From assembly GCA_013816805.1 (NCBI GenBank), contig JACDDS010000001.1, forward strand, positions 271,001-335,000: a DNA stretch of 64,000 nt. Reading direction: 5' to 3'. Position 1 is the first letter of the stretch. Each line of letters opens with the position of its first letter. Under the pieces are notes generated by a model that saw only the letters and a list, made by a program, of their open reading frames with translations, was not told the origin of the DNA and made no database searches. Below, piece after piece: positions 9,515 through 19,278 of the stretch. Position numbers and translations under genes: made by a program. This stretch comes from Chitinophagales bacterium (GTDB taxonomy: Bacteria > Bacteroidota > Bacteroidia > Chitinophagales > UBA10324).

Positions 9515-10318
9515 TCAATCCCGAACAGGAGCGTGTTCCAGATGAATTTTTTCCTGAAAAAAAACTTTTGTTGTTTGCTCAAAGGAATCTGTGAAATCCG
9601 ATACAAAAAAACGGTGTGAACCTTTGTTTCTGTTACTTAATAAGTCCTTTTCTTCTAATAACCTTTTTATGTTTTCCGCCACCAAAACGGTTGACTCAAA
9701 TATTTTTATCCGGTGGTTAAAGAATGAAGAAACCTCTTTTTCTATTAAAGGGTAGTGCGTACAAGCTAATACCATTGCCTGGATATTACTGAAGTCAGGA
9801 TACGCGAGATAAGAATTAATAATTGCCTGGCTGATGCTGTTATTATAAAAGCCGGCTTCAATCATAGAAGCCAGAAGGGCAGTTGCAAGAGGTACAACCT
9901 CCAGGTCTGGTCGTGAAATCTTTAGCTTCTGTTCATACACCCCGGATTTAATAGTCCCTTTAGTACCTATAATCCCCACTTTTGTTAACGATTTATCTGC
10001 CGTAATGGATTCCACCACGGGATCAATAACATTCAATACGGGCACCCTCTCACCAACATGGGATTTTACTGCATCAAATGCGGCAGCAGAAGCAGTGTTA
10101 CAGGCGATCAGGATGACTTTGCAGTTTTGTTCCAGTAAAAAATCACTGATACGGGTGGAGTAGTGCTGTATGGCTTCGGAAGATTTATCTCCATAGGGCA
10201 GATGTGCAGTATCACCGAAATAAATGATCTGCTCTCCGGGCAACTGCTTTAAAACAGCATTGGCGACCGTTAAGCCGCCAATGCCAGAATCAAATATTCC
10301 AATTGGATTAGAGTTCAA
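9515..10318 (-). CDS. murI: Glutamate racemase
   Basis: 267 residues; interconverts L- and D-glutamate for peptidoglycan. Both catalytic cysteines are present: C73 in IACNTASA and C186 in LACTHYPL. The N-terminal PIGIFDSGIGGLTVANAV carries the catalytic aspartate, followed by IIYFGDTAHLPYGDKS. It is the last gene of the long minus-strand series nadK-porG-uppS-bamA-ompH-ompH-murI, a gene order widely conserved in Bacteroidota. It begins 34 nt after the second ompH gene. Confidence 0.95.
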   Translation of the reverse strand: MNSNPIGIFDSGIGGLTVANAVLKQLPGEQIIYFGDTAHLPYGDKSSEAIQHYSTRISDFLLEQNCKVILIACNTASAAAFDAVKSHVGERVPVLNVIDPVVESITADKSLTKVGIIGTKGTIKSGVYEQKLKISRPDLEVVPLATALLASMIEAGFYNNSISQAIINSYLAYPDFSNIQAMVLACTHYPLIEKEVSSFFNHRIKIFESTVLVAENIKRLLEEKDLLSNRNKGSHRFFVSDFTDSFEQTTKVFFQEKIHLEHAPVRD

Positions 10319-10352
10319 ATGAACGTTTGCATTTTACTATCACCTGATCTAA

Positions 10353-10862
10353 TTATTTTAAACCTAATTTTTTCTTAACCAGAGTCATTAAATCATCCGT
10401 ATCCGGAAAATAGACTACCGCACCCGCACTGGTATCAAACACATAGCTGTAATTATTGTCTTTAGCCACCTGTTTAATAGTGTCTTCAGCCTTTTTCAAT
10501 ATAGGTGCATAGATTTCCTGCTTTTTGGTTTGCAGTTTGTCCTGAGCGGTCTGTTGAAAATCCTGGATGCGACCTTGAAGATCCTGAATCTCGGATTGCT
10601 TTACCTCCTTAACTGCATCAGTCCATGATTGCCCGCTTTTTTGAAAATCCTGAACCTTTTGCTGATATTCAGTTAACATGGTTTGATTCTGGTCTTCCAG
10701 GGTTTTCTGATACCCTTGCAAAGAAGAATCTGCTTTTTTTACTTCCGGCATTGCAGCTAATAAGTCAGCCGAATTAATATGTCCCAGTTTTGGCGTTTGA
10801 GCCTGGCAAGAGATAGCTCCTGACAGAAGCATTGCCATAAAAAGATAAGAAAGAAACTTCAT
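10353..10862 (-). CDS. OmpH/Skp family periplasmic chaperone (second copy)
   Basis: A 169-residue OmpH/Skp family protein with a signal sequence; SGAISC at 14-19 may instead be a lipobox. After GHINSADLLAAMPEV comes a long charged helix (coiled coil, about residues 40-120) and a closing KDNNYSYVFDTSAGAVVYF. Skp-like chaperones hold unfolded outer-membrane proteins in their tentacle-like helices and hand them to BamA. It is paired with a longer paralogue 92 nt upstream and with bamA, as usual in this phylum. Confidence 0.9.
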   Translation of the reverse strand: MKFLSYLFMAMLLSGAISCQAQTPKLGHINSADLLAAMPEVKKADSSLQGYQKTLEDQNQTMLTEYQQKVQDFQKSGQSWTDAVKEVKQSEIQDLQGRIQDFQQTAQDKLQTKKQEIYAPILKKAEDTIKQVAKDNNYSYVFDTSAGAVVYFPDTDDLMTLVKKKLGLK

Positions 10863-10954
10863 TTTTTTTCAGATTTGATTTTATAGGTTAAAAGAACTTC
10901 CCTGATACTCACTCATTTAAAGTGCGCAAAAATATAATTTTTTAATTACTCATC

Positions 10955-11752
10955 TCAATTCCCCTTCGGTGGTGTGTTTTTTGGAGGTGGATTTTTCGGT
11001 GGGGTTGGATTGGTAGTATTATTTTGGGGGGTAGTTTGTGGAAGAGTATTGTTTTGATCTGTTGCAGATGGGTTATAAGAAGGATTGCCATTTACAGGCG
11101 TACCTGACGGATTAACAGTTGAATTAATCTGATCGGTATTTTCGTTAACTGGGGTCGGTTGCGTTTCCTTTGTACCTGGTTTGCCGGTTGATTTGGTATT
11201 GCTTTCGTTGGAAGTATTGTGCTTATCTCCTCTATTATTCGCTGAATAGCCTAATGACTGAAGTACCTGATCACTGATGTTCAATTTTGAACTGGCAAAA
11301 AGAACCACAGTACCACTTGATTTATCAAGAACAAAATCATAAGATTTAGTATTGGCAATTTTTTGAATGGCATCATAAACTCTATCCTGAACGGGTTGAA
11401 TAAGCTCCTGTCTTTTTTTAAAAAGATCACCCTGGTATCCGAAACGATGTCTTTGCAGATCTTTCGCTGCTTTTTCCTTATTATCGATTTCTTTTTGCCG
11501 CTCCTGTTTCATATCATCGGTGAGTAAAACTTCTTCTGCCTGCAATGATTTGTACAGCTTATCGATCTCTATGTACTTGTCATCAATCTCTTTCTGCCAG
11601 ACGCCTGCAATATCATCGAGTTGCTTCTGAGCATTACTGTATTCAGGAATATTTTTCAAAACATAATCAATATCAACATAAGCAAGACGTTGCGCAAAGA
11701 GGGAGCAGGCACTAAGCAACAGTATCAGGCATATTGACAAAATTTTTTTCAT
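10955..11752 (-). CDS. OmpH/Skp family chaperone with Pro/Asn/Thr-rich tail
   Basis: 265 residues. The signal peptide ends around SLFAQ. Residues 20-165 are a standard OmpH/Skp fold (LAYVDIDYVLKNIPEYSNAQ, a long coiled coil, KSYDFVLDKSSGTVVLF). Residues about 180-265 form a low-complexity tail rich in Asn, Thr, Pro and Lys, with closing KNPPPKNTPPKGN. Skp proteins end near residue 170, so the tail is an extension of about 90 residues. It is probably disordered and could reach towards the cell wall or BamA; that role is inference. It lies 67 nt downstream of bamA. Confidence 0.88.
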   Translation of the reverse strand: MKKILSICLILLLSACSLFAQRLAYVDIDYVLKNIPEYSNAQKQLDDIAGVWQKEIDDKYIEIDKLYKSLQAEEVLLTDDMKQERQKEIDNKEKAAKDLQRHRFGYQGDLFKKRQELIQPVQDRVYDAIQKIANTKSYDFVLDKSSGTVVLFASSKLNISDQVLQSLGYSANNRGDKHNTSNESNTKSTGKPGTKETQPTPVNENTDQINSTVNPSGTPVNGNPSYNPSATDQNNTLPQTTPQNNTTNPTPPKNPPPKNTPPKGN

Positions 11753-11819
11753 AATATCTCAGTTAACGGTTGGATAGTCAATTTTGTATCCAAAAAGAAT
11801 AAATTTTAGCTGTTAAATA

Positions 11820-14390
11820 TTATTCCGGTTCGAATCCAAGAACGATATTAAAGGCCCCCTTTATCGGATTACCCGGCCCTGGATCTAATCCCCATCCATA
11901 ATCAAATCCAACAATCCCAAAAATCGGAAGAAACACACGTACTCCAAATCCTGCAGCGCGCCGTAAATTAAACGGATCATAAGATCGAAAGTTGTACCAG
12001 CCATTTCCTGCCTCAAGCCATAAGGTTCCATAAATAAATGCGCTTGGGTTAGTGCTGAAAGGATACCTGAGTTCCAGCGTGTATTTATTATATATGGCAG
12101 CATTGCTTATGTATGCGTTATCGTACCCGCGCTGGCCGATAACATCGATGCCCGTGAACGTGTTTTCGGGAATCCCGTTTCCTCCAATTTTAAACCGCTC
12201 AAAGCTGGTGAGCCCTATTTGTGAATTATAATAGCCCAGATAGCCACCTTTAGCCTGGGCCCTTAATACGAACTTACCAAACGGATTATTGTACCATTCC
12301 GCCTGGAAATTCCATTTGTGAAACTCCACCCAGCGGTATTTTTCCTCGACATTAACGGTTGAATAATTTTTATTGCTGAAAAGAGAATAAGGAGGAGTTA
12401 CTGCAAGGCTTATGTTAAAGTTTGATCCCCATTTTGGAAAAGTAAAATCGGGGCCTTCACTATTCCTTCCAAACGTTTCCTTTAGATAGATCTCATGAGC
12501 ATTTCCGGTATTAAAGGCAAAGTCGAACTGCGTATAATTCTTTAAGTTATAATTCTGAGCAGTAAGCGTAGATACCAGTGTAAAGTAATCATCAGGCCAA
12601 TGCAATTGCTTCCCTAAACCCAGGCTGCCGCCTATGGCTACAATCTGACCGTAGCGAATGTCTTCTCTCGAATAACCATTCGTATACCTTTCACCGAAAA
12701 TTCCAACGTTAAATGAATTCGGTTTTTTACCACCCAGCCACGGTTCCGTAAAGCTCACGCTTAAGGACTGCGATGTTTTTCCGGTTGATTGAGCGCGTAT
12801 CGAAAAGACCTGGCCATCGCCGGAAGGTAGTGGCCTCCAGGCATCTGGTTTAAATATACTTCCGATGGAGAAGTTCGTAAACCGGATGCCGATAGATCCG
12901 ATTACGCCATAACCCGGACTGAAGCCAGCCGATAATTCTACCTGGTCTGATGGTTTTTCCTGAACCGAATAGACCATATCTACCGTTCCTGATTCCGGAT
13001 GAGGTAAGGGATTAATTCCAATTTTTTCAGGATCAAAAAATCCAAGTGTAGCAATTTCGCGCTGGGTTCGAATTACATCTGCACGGCTGAATTTTTCACC
13101 GGGAACTGTTCTGATTACTCTTCGTACTACATGCTCATGTGTTTTCGTATTTCCTTCAATGGTAACATTATCGATGGTAGCCTGAGGGCCTTCATAAATA
13201 CGCATTTCAAGATCAATAGAATCGCCTGTAACTCCCACTTCAACCGGGTTAACCTGGAAAAAAAGATATCCATCGTCCTGGTATAAGGAGGATACATCGC
13301 TTCCATTGGGATCTCCATTGAGGCGTTTTTGGAGGTAACTTTCATCATAAACATCTCCTTTATGCACGCGCAGCACAGAGTCAAGACGTGAGGCCGCATA
13401 CTTGGTATTACCACTCCATGTGATATTGTGGAAATAATATTTGTTCCCTTCAAACAAATTGATTTCTATTTTTAAATTCCCGGTAGAGGGGTTTTCATAT
13501 ACGGTGTCTGACACAATGTGCGCATCCCGGTAACCCTTTGAAGCATAATAGGTCAGAATTTTTTCTTTATCAGTTTCGTATTCTTTAGCCTTATACTTTG
13601 AGACGGTGAAAATCGAATACCATGGATTTTCTTTTGTTTTTTTCATTAAGCGATGCAACTTCCCGGTACTAACCGCCTTATTGCCGGTGAAATCAATATT
13701 ATCAATTTTTACACGGTTTCCCTTATCAATGAAAATGACAAAAAGCATACTGTTCTGTTGAGAGCTATCGGGCACCGCTTCTACTGTTACCTTCGAATGC
13801 AAAAAACCTTTATCGTTATAAAAGCCTTTGATCGTATTAATGGTGTTTACCTTTACATTATCTGTCAGGACTTTCCCCTTATTTAATTTTATTTTATCCC
13901 TGAGATCATCCTGTTCAGATTTCTTTATTCCCCTGAATGTAAAGCCAGAAAGCCTTGGACGCTCCTCAAGCTTAATGTTGATATAGATATTACTTCCTTC
14001 GAATCTTTCAGCAAAAATTTTTACATCGGCAAAAAGATCTTGCTTCCATAAATTTTGAATGGCTTTGCTTATTTGTGAACCCGGGATATCTATTTTATCA
14101 CCCACCTTTAAACCGGATAATGCTATTAAAATATCTTTGTCAAGGTATTGAGTGCCCGTAACAGTAATACCTGCAAGAGTGTATTCTTTTGGGTTCGAAT
14201 AATCGACTGTTACGGAATCACCGGTTGCCGGATGAGTGAGTGGAGAATCAATTCCTGCAGTATTTATAGCGGGAGAATCAACTGCTGAAGAATTAAGTGG
14301 TAAAGAATCAACAGGATTGGTTTGAGCAGAAACGGTCAAACCAATATTGGTTAAAAATGCAAGTAATATTAATCTTAAAAATAGCATCAT
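11820..14390 (-). CDS. bamA: Outer membrane protein assembly factor BamA
   Basis: 856 residues, full length for the family. The signal peptide ends at SAQ (about residue 23). A linker rich in Asp, Ser and Pro precedes five POTRA domains (about 70-440), the first starting at YTLAGITVTGTQYLD. The Omp85 beta-barrel (about 470-856) contains the barrel motif region around FNLRRAAGFGVRVFLPIFG and ends GFDYGWGLDPG ... FNIVLGFEPE. BamA inserts beta-barrel proteins into the outer membrane. Its start overlaps the uppS stop by 4 nt (ATGA), indicating translational coupling. Confidence 0.96.
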   Translation of the reverse strand: MMLFLRLILLAFLTNIGLTVSAQTNPVDSLPLNSSAVDSPAINTAGIDSPLTHPATGDSVTVDYSNPKEYTLAGITVTGTQYLDKDILIALSGLKVGDKIDIPGSQISKAIQNLWKQDLFADVKIFAERFEGSNIYINIKLEERPRLSGFTFRGIKKSEQDDLRDKIKLNKGKVLTDNVKVNTINTIKGFYNDKGFLHSKVTVEAVPDSSQQNSMLFVIFIDKGNRVKIDNIDFTGNKAVSTGKLHRLMKKTKENPWYSIFTVSKYKAKEYETDKEKILTYYASKGYRDAHIVSDTVYENPSTGNLKIEINLFEGNKYYFHNITWSGNTKYAASRLDSVLRVHKGDVYDESYLQKRLNGDPNGSDVSSLYQDDGYLFFQVNPVEVGVTGDSIDLEMRIYEGPQATIDNVTIEGNTKTHEHVVRRVIRTVPGEKFSRADVIRTQREIATLGFFDPEKIGINPLPHPESGTVDMVYSVQEKPSDQVELSAGFSPGYGVIGSIGIRFTNFSIGSIFKPDAWRPLPSGDGQVFSIRAQSTGKTSQSLSVSFTEPWLGGKKPNSFNVGIFGERYTNGYSREDIRYGQIVAIGGSLGLGKQLHWPDDYFTLVSTLTAQNYNLKNYTQFDFAFNTGNAHEIYLKETFGRNSEGPDFTFPKWGSNFNISLAVTPPYSLFSNKNYSTVNVEEKYRWVEFHKWNFQAEWYNNPFGKFVLRAQAKGGYLGYYNSQIGLTSFERFKIGGNGIPENTFTGIDVIGQRGYDNAYISNAAIYNKYTLELRYPFSTNPSAFIYGTLWLEAGNGWYNFRSYDPFNLRRAAGFGVRVFLPIFGIVGFDYGWGLDPGPGNPIKGAFNIVLGFEPE

Positions 14391-15133
14391 TTTAGTTGTA
14401 CCTGTTCACCTGTTTTTCCAAAACGGCGTTCCCTTTTTTGAAATTCAATCAGTGCCTCATGTAAATCTTCTTTCCTGAAATCGGGCCATAAAACGGGCGT
14501 AAAATATAGTTCTGAATATGCTAATTGCCATAGCAGATAATTGCTTAAACGCTGCTCCCCGCTTGTACGTATCATTAATTCCGGATCCGGAAAATCTTTT
14601 GTATCCAAATAATGGATTACAGTTTCTTCATTTATGGTTTCAGGGTGAACTTTCCCAAGCTTCACATCAAATGCAATTTTCTTCATTGCCTGAGTTATCT
14701 CCCACCTTGAACTATAGTTAAGGGCAATGATCAGGGTGAGACCTGAATTATTTTTTGATTCTTCCATTGCCAGGTTCAATTCATTATAACATTTCTGAGG
14801 AAGAGAATCAATATCACCAATAGTCTTCAACCGAACATTGTTATTCATTAAGGTATTAATCTCTTTGGAAATGGTTTCCACCATCAGCTCCATTAATGCA
14901 TCAACTTCATATTTTGGCCGTGCCCAATTTTCTGTCGAAAAAGCATATAGAGTTAAATATTGTATGCCCATCTCTGCACTGCCTTCCGTGGCTGCGCGTA
15001 CGGCTTCGACTCCATGCTGATGCCCAAAGATGCGTTGCTCCCCGTGCCGTTTAGCCCAGCGTCCATTACCATCCATAATTATGGCAACGTGTTTTGGTAA
15101 ACGTTCTTTATCAATGTACTCAATCAGCGACAT
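14387..15133 (-). CDS. uppS: Isoprenyl transferase (undecaprenyl diphosphate synthase)
   Basis: 248 residues from the ATG at 15133; the frame is open further upstream, but those 39 residues overlap the intergenic region next to porG and are foreign to the family. The cis-prenyltransferase signature HVAIIMDGNGRWAKRHG is complete, with catalytic D21, followed by GVEAVRAATEG, LTLYAFSTENWARP and the C-terminal PELMIRTSGEQRLSNYLLWQ. It makes the C55 lipid carrier for cell-wall and glycan synthesis. It overlaps bamA by 4 nt. Confidence 0.95.
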   Translation of the reverse strand: MSLIEYIDKERLPKHVAIIMDGNGRWAKRHGEQRIFGHQHGVEAVRAATEGSAEMGIQYLTLYAFSTENWARPKYEVDALMELMVETISKEINTLMNNNVRLKTIGDIDSLPQKCYNELNLAMEESKNNSGLTLIIALNYSSRWEITQAMKKIAFDVKLGKVHPETINEETVIHYLDTKDFPDPELMIRTSGEQRLSNYLLWQLAYSELYFTPVLWPDFRKEDLHEALIEFQKRERRFGKTGEQVQLK

Positions 15134-15194
15134 GAGGGCTAAATATTCAGGGTGCAAGTTAGCAAGTATCAAAGATTTTAATGGCAGAATCTTA

Positions 15195-16034
15195 CTAACG
15201 ACCCTCGGGAGACGGACATTTCGAGGGATTAAGTGTATAAAAAATTCCAATACCTATAAATAAATAATTATCATTCTTTGAGACATCGCCTCTCATTTTT
15301 CCTGGGACTCCAATAGGGTTATCAATCACTTCTACTGAAGGGTCTGCAAGATGGGCCGCTACAGGGCCTCCTTCATGCAAAAGTACCGCCGGATCAGCGT
15401 AGACACCGCTTACATCATCAAGGTAATCTGTGGAAGTTTTTCTCACGGCGGCTTCTAATTGCAAACCTAAGGAATGCTGCAAGCGGTACTTAAAGCCACC
15501 ACCTACAATAAAAGTGCTGCTGACACGGTGGTAAGGTGTAATAGCCGGGTATTCAGGGTACCCTTGTCCTTCCGTACCTAAATTTTGCAGGTGATACACA
15601 ACACCCTGATATTTTACGGATGGATTAAAGTAAAATCCACCAAAGCCAGCCATAACGTAAGGCGTAAAAGGATGCCTGTAATCATTGGTGTTAAATTGCA
15701 GAAAATTGAATTCGAAACCAGCACTGGTCTCCAGAATGGGGGAGAAAAAGCTCAAATTCCTGTTACGCTCATAATAATTTTCAGAATAATTATCACTGGC
15801 CCATATTCTGCCCCCTCCAAGATTTGCTCTTACGGAGATACGGTCATCAATATTATAACGATAAAAAATTCCTCCTGCAGGATTTATAAACCGAAAATTG
15901 GTAGAAGTATTTAAATCGCCAAAATAATTTGCACTACCTATCCATGCTCCGAGATCCTGTTGCTGAGCCAACAATTTATACGAAAAAACCAAAAGAAAGC
16001 AGCAGGTAATTAAAATAATTTTATTCAATTGCAC
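15195..16034 (-). CDS. porG: PorG-like outer membrane beta-barrel protein (DUF6089)
   Basis: 279 residues; the signal peptide ends at LLAQ (about residue 24). The remainder is a small beta-barrel with alternating aromatic strands, starting QQDLGAWIGSANYFGDLNTS, typical of the DUF6089/PorG family. PorG is an outer-membrane component associated with the T9SS core complex in Porphyromonas. The position between nadK and uppS-bamA is the conserved one for this family. It would serve the many T9SS cargo proteins in this window. The family call is firm; the T9SS role is transferred from the family. Confidence 0.8.
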   Translation of the reverse strand: MQLNKIILITCCFLLVFSYKLLAQQQDLGAWIGSANYFGDLNTSTNFRFINPAGGIFYRYNIDDRISVRANLGGGRIWASDNYSENYYERNRNLSFFSPILETSAGFEFNFLQFNTNDYRHPFTPYVMAGFGGFYFNPSVKYQGVVYHLQNLGTEGQGYPEYPAITPYHRVSSTFIVGGGFKYRLQHSLGLQLEAAVRKTSTDYLDDVSGVYADPAVLLHEGGPVAAHLADPSVEVIDNPIGVPGKMRGDVSKNDNYLFIGIGIFYTLNPSKCPSPEGR

Positions 16035-16148
16035 AGTGAAGATGTGAGGATGAAATAGTTAAATGGAAATATGGACCGATAACGCACGAACCGTGCATTT
16101 ATTTTTAATCAGGATAGCAATTATCAGGGTAGTAGAACAGCAGCAAAC

Positions 16149-17027
16149 CTATTTTCTTGCATCGGCGCCCCACATTAATTTTCTGCGGATAGTGTCAAGA
16201 AACGGATGATCACTTAAACGAACAAGAGAGATGATATGGTCGCTTTTTTTAACTGCAAGCTGATAAGAGCTGTCAATAGGCTCCGTTCGGGAATCGAGAG
16301 TGCAAAGAAATTTTTCAAAGCGACCTTCAATTTCAAAAGAGATGACACTGGAATCAGATACTACCATAGGCCGCACATTCAGGTTATGTGGTGCTATGGG
16401 AGTGATTACAAAGTTTTCAGAAGTAGGCATTATAATAGGTCCTCCGCAGCTTAGGGAGTAAGCGGTCGATCCCGTTGGAGTGGAAATAATTAAACCGTCT
16501 GCCCAATATGAATTCAGCAGCTCACCATTTATATAGGTATGAATGGTGATCATGGCAGAGGTATCCTTTTTATGAATGGTGATATCATTCAGGGCATAGG
16601 GCACATCACTAAAAAGTGGCTTGTTTGATTCCAGCTCTACCATTGTTCTTTTATCAAGCACATACGATCCTTTTTCTATGGCATCTATTGCAGCTTCAAT
16701 ATTTTCTTTGCCAATATTGGCCAGAAAACCGAGGCGACCAATGTTTATCCCCATTACAGGTATCATATGGTGCCTGACAAAACATATCGTGTCAAGCAAA
16801 GTACCATCACCACCGAGGGAAAACATGTAATCAACAGTATTCTCAATATCCTCATGCGATGAAAAAGTGCTTATACCCGACCTGGTCTTTATTTGTTTCC
16901 AGACACTCTCAAAAAAATCTTTATAAATAAAGACGCCGATTTTTCTTTTGGATAGTGTGTCCAGAATTTTCTGCAGCACAGGCATATCCGCCTCCTTGAT
17001 GTTACGGCAATAAAGCGCGATGTTCAT
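16149..17027 (-). CDS. nadK: NAD kinase
   Basis: 292 residues; phosphorylates NAD to NADP. The catalytic GGDGTLLD motif is at residues 72-79, and the second conserved block reads TPTGSTAYSLSCGGPIIMP, with the downstream ITPIAPHNLNVRPMV. It lies 114 nt upstream of porG on the same strand and belongs to the conserved series leading to murI. No unusual features. Confidence 0.96.
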   Translation of the reverse strand: MNIALYCRNIKEADMPVLQKILDTLSKRKIGVFIYKDFFESVWKQIKTRSGISTFSSHEDIENTVDYMFSLGGDGTLLDTICFVRHHMIPVMGINIGRLGFLANIGKENIEAAIDAIEKGSYVLDKRTMVELESNKPLFSDVPYALNDITIHKKDTSAMITIHTYINGELLNSYWADGLIISTPTGSTAYSLSCGGPIIMPTSENFVITPIAPHNLNVRPMVVSDSSVISFEIEGRFEKFLCTLDSRTEPIDSSYQLAVKKSDHIISLVRLSDHPFLDTIRRKLMWGADARK

Positions 17028-17118
17028 TTTATATTGAAAAAATTAACAATTCTAAATTCTTTTTTTATACAAGATATATTATCAATTTTTTTAAAATTCC
17101 AACCCTGAGTTTATGGCT

Positions 17119-18585
17119 TTAGAAAAAAGAATAGGCATGCAGAAACAAACCCTTCTCGCCAAGTCCATTAACCGAATATTCTACACGTAAGGTAGTATCA
17201 TAAATAAAATGAAAGTCTAACCCTATTCCTCCACTAAAAAGTAAGGTATTGTTTAATTTATTTTCACCATTCAGAAACTTATTTCTCACATATCCTGCAT
17301 TAAGAAATGCACGCGTATAAATGGTAAGCGGAATTTCGGAATTGTTATAAAAAATACTCTTTCCGGGAACAGGCAAATTGATCTTAAATAGTTGATTTTT
17401 CAGATCCAACTTGGTGTAACCATACTGAGGGCCGTCTATTACATAGTATTCATACCCTGGTAAATATTCACTTTTATATCCAATTCCGCGCTCTAAATTG
17501 AGCGGCTGCAAACCGGGAAATGAAATTTTTAATTTATTGTGGGATGACATATACCATTTTTTACCCAGTGGAAAGTATTTGTTATAGATTCCGGTAACTG
17601 AAAATATATTCACATCATCGAGAAGCCCCAAGCCGAATTTCTCTAATGAAACTTCAGAATAACTTCCTGAAAGAGGGTAGGCTACAATATCCCGAAAATC
17701 CCGGATAAATGTGGCTCTGGCATAGAGGTATTGTTGGCCGGATCGCGCTCCCAGGAAATAGTCAGGATTTAGATGCGTGATGGTGTCATTTATTGAATTA
17801 TTGAAATAGCCTAGTGAAAAAATGGATTTATAGTTAAAACGTGGATTATGAAATAGATCAACCTGCAGCTTTAACGATCTTCGCTGAAACAGGTCTATAT
17901 TTTCATAGATCAGTTCTCTGTTTGCAGAATCCTGGTAAGTAATATTCCGGGTTTGATTAAAAGCGCCTACAAATCGAAAACCATTTTTTTGCTTTTGGTC
18001 AAAATAAGGAACATTGTATTGCAGATCAAATGTGCGGGCAAACCCGAAAAGGGCAGTTAGGGAGAGATCTTCATCTCTGCCCCGAAAATTTTGCTGCAGG
18101 AACTTTACGCCAAGCTGCAGCCACTTTAGCTGGTGATCATGATCCACCCACCACACATTAAAATTCCGGTCGTATAAATGAATAACTGGTACAGGAAAAA
18201 TATACCACCGCTCGGTTACAATTACTACGATATCAGCTGTTTGATCTTTCCAATTTTTTATATTCAGAACCACTGTATTAAACAATCCTATATTCAGCAA
18301 GTGGTTTTTACTTATCTCCATTTCTTTCATTAATCCGTCAAACTGTATGGTATCACCTTGCCTGAATGTTAATTGCCTTTCTATAACCTGGGGTTTAGTC
18401 CGGTGATTTCCTTCAATCAATATCTGATTGATAATAAGATAATTTCCGGCAATAGAATCTGTAGTATTTCCAGGACTGATCTGAGCAGCAGCTACAGCTA
18501 TATTAAAAACAAAGAGGACGCAGATTAAAAATTGGTTGTAAAATACACTGAGTAAACAGGCGGGAAAAAATCGTTGCCGCAGCAA
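17119..18585 (-). CDS. POTRA/Omp85-like outer membrane protein
   Basis: 488 residues. The signal sequence spans about residues 15-35 (cleavage near AAAAQ). Residues about 48-125 read as a single POTRA domain (IINQILIEGNHRTKPQVIER ... ILNIKN, IVVIVTERW). The rest is a 16-strand-type beta-barrel ending in LHAYSFF with the terminal Phe of outer-membrane proteins. This is the architecture of short Omp85/TamA-like proteins. It sits between the CBS gene and nadK, a position where most relatives have no such gene. It might export or insert a surface protein or lipid; its substrate is unknown. Confidence 0.75.
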   Translation of the reverse strand: MLRQRFFPACLLSVFYNQFLICVLFVFNIAVAAAQISPGNTTDSIAGNYLIINQILIEGNHRTKPQVIERQLTFRQGDTIQFDGLMKEMEISKNHLLNIGLFNTVVLNIKNWKDQTADIVVIVTERWYIFPVPVIHLYDRNFNVWWVDHDHQLKWLQLGVKFLQQNFRGRDEDLSLTALFGFARTFDLQYNVPYFDQKQKNGFRFVGAFNQTRNITYQDSANRELIYENIDLFQRRSLKLQVDLFHNPRFNYKSIFSLGYFNNSINDTITHLNPDYFLGARSGQQYLYARATFIRDFRDIVAYPLSGSYSEVSLEKFGLGLLDDVNIFSVTGIYNKYFPLGKKWYMSSHNKLKISFPGLQPLNLERGIGYKSEYLPGYEYYVIDGPQYGYTKLDLKNQLFKINLPVPGKSIFYNNSEIPLTIYTRAFLNAGYVRNKFLNGENKLNNTLLFSGGIGLDFHFIYDTTLRVEYSVNGLGEKGLFLHAYSFF

Positions 18586-18615
18586 ATCAATCCATCTTTT
18601 ATAGGTTAAGAAACA

Positions 18616-19278
18616 TCAGATATTAAGATAGTTCATAAGTGCATCATAGCGGTCTTTGATGTTATCGAAGTATTCAGGTTCCTGGAAGGTCTCCTTTACT
18701 TTGTAGTTATGACGGTTAAATGAAGCTATAAGCGGCTGCAGATCGGTCTGATTGACTTTAAGGGTTAATTCCATTTTGTTGGAATCAAAATTTGATCCTG
18801 CAAATACACTGAGAATTTTAATATGGTCCGATTCTACAATACGCGCAATTTCGGCTAATGAATAATCTTTAATATTTAATTCGAGCACGATGATGCCTCC
18901 CGGTTCGAGGATATCCGTCTCGGTCGCTATACAGTCAAGCAGCATCTCACGGGTTATGGATCCAAGATAATTTTCTTCACTATCTATAACAGGTACTGCT
19001 GAAAGCTTAAATTCCGTTGCCACTTTAAGCACTTCGAATAAATGCTCATGATCCCGAATAAAAGGGCGAATAAAGGAGAGTGGTAAGCTCCCTATTGGAG
19101 CATCCTCTCCATGTACATTTAAAATATCATCTTCGGAGATTAAGCCCAAAAGCTGCTGTTCATTAACTATAGGAAGGTGCATTATGTGCAGCTCGCTCAT
19201 GATACGCAAAGCTTTTGAACCGTTATCCGACGTTTTCAGCGGGGGAATGGTATTGGATAAAAGATCAATAGCTTTCAT
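18616..19278 (-). CDS. CBS domain-containing protein
   Basis: 220 residues with a tandem CBS pair in the first 130 (MHLPIVNEQQLLGLISEDDI and LSAVPVIDSEENYLGSITRE) followed by a small ACT-like C-terminal region (GGIIVLELNIKDYSLAEIAR). CBS pairs bind adenosyl nucleotides and usually act as energy or ligand sensors. This stand-alone type precedes nadK in many Bacteroidota, which suggests a link to nucleotide cofactor metabolism, unproven. Its ATG overlaps the stop of the upstream hydrolase by one base (TGATG), so the two are translationally coupled. Confidence 0.88.
   Translation of the reverse strand: MKAIDLLSNTIPPLKTSDNGSKALRIMSELHIMHLPIVNEQQLLGLISEDDILNVHGEDAPIGSLPLSFIRPFIRDHEHLFEVLKVATEFKLSAVPVIDSEENYLGSITREMLLDCIATETDILEPGGIIVLELNIKDYSLAEIARIVESDHIKILSVFAGSNFDSNKMELTLKVNQTDLQPLIASFNRHNYKVKETFQEPEYFDNIKDRYDALMNYLNI

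Noticed and set aside
12000..13900. Long open frames antisense to bamA and similar ones opposite other genes
   Set aside because: They have no signal peptides, motifs or start context and shadow well-recognised proteins on the other strand.
14387..15250. Longer uppS start at 15250
   Set aside because: The extra 39 residues read through the porG-uppS gap and end of porG and match nothing in the family; the ATG at 15133 gives the usual length.
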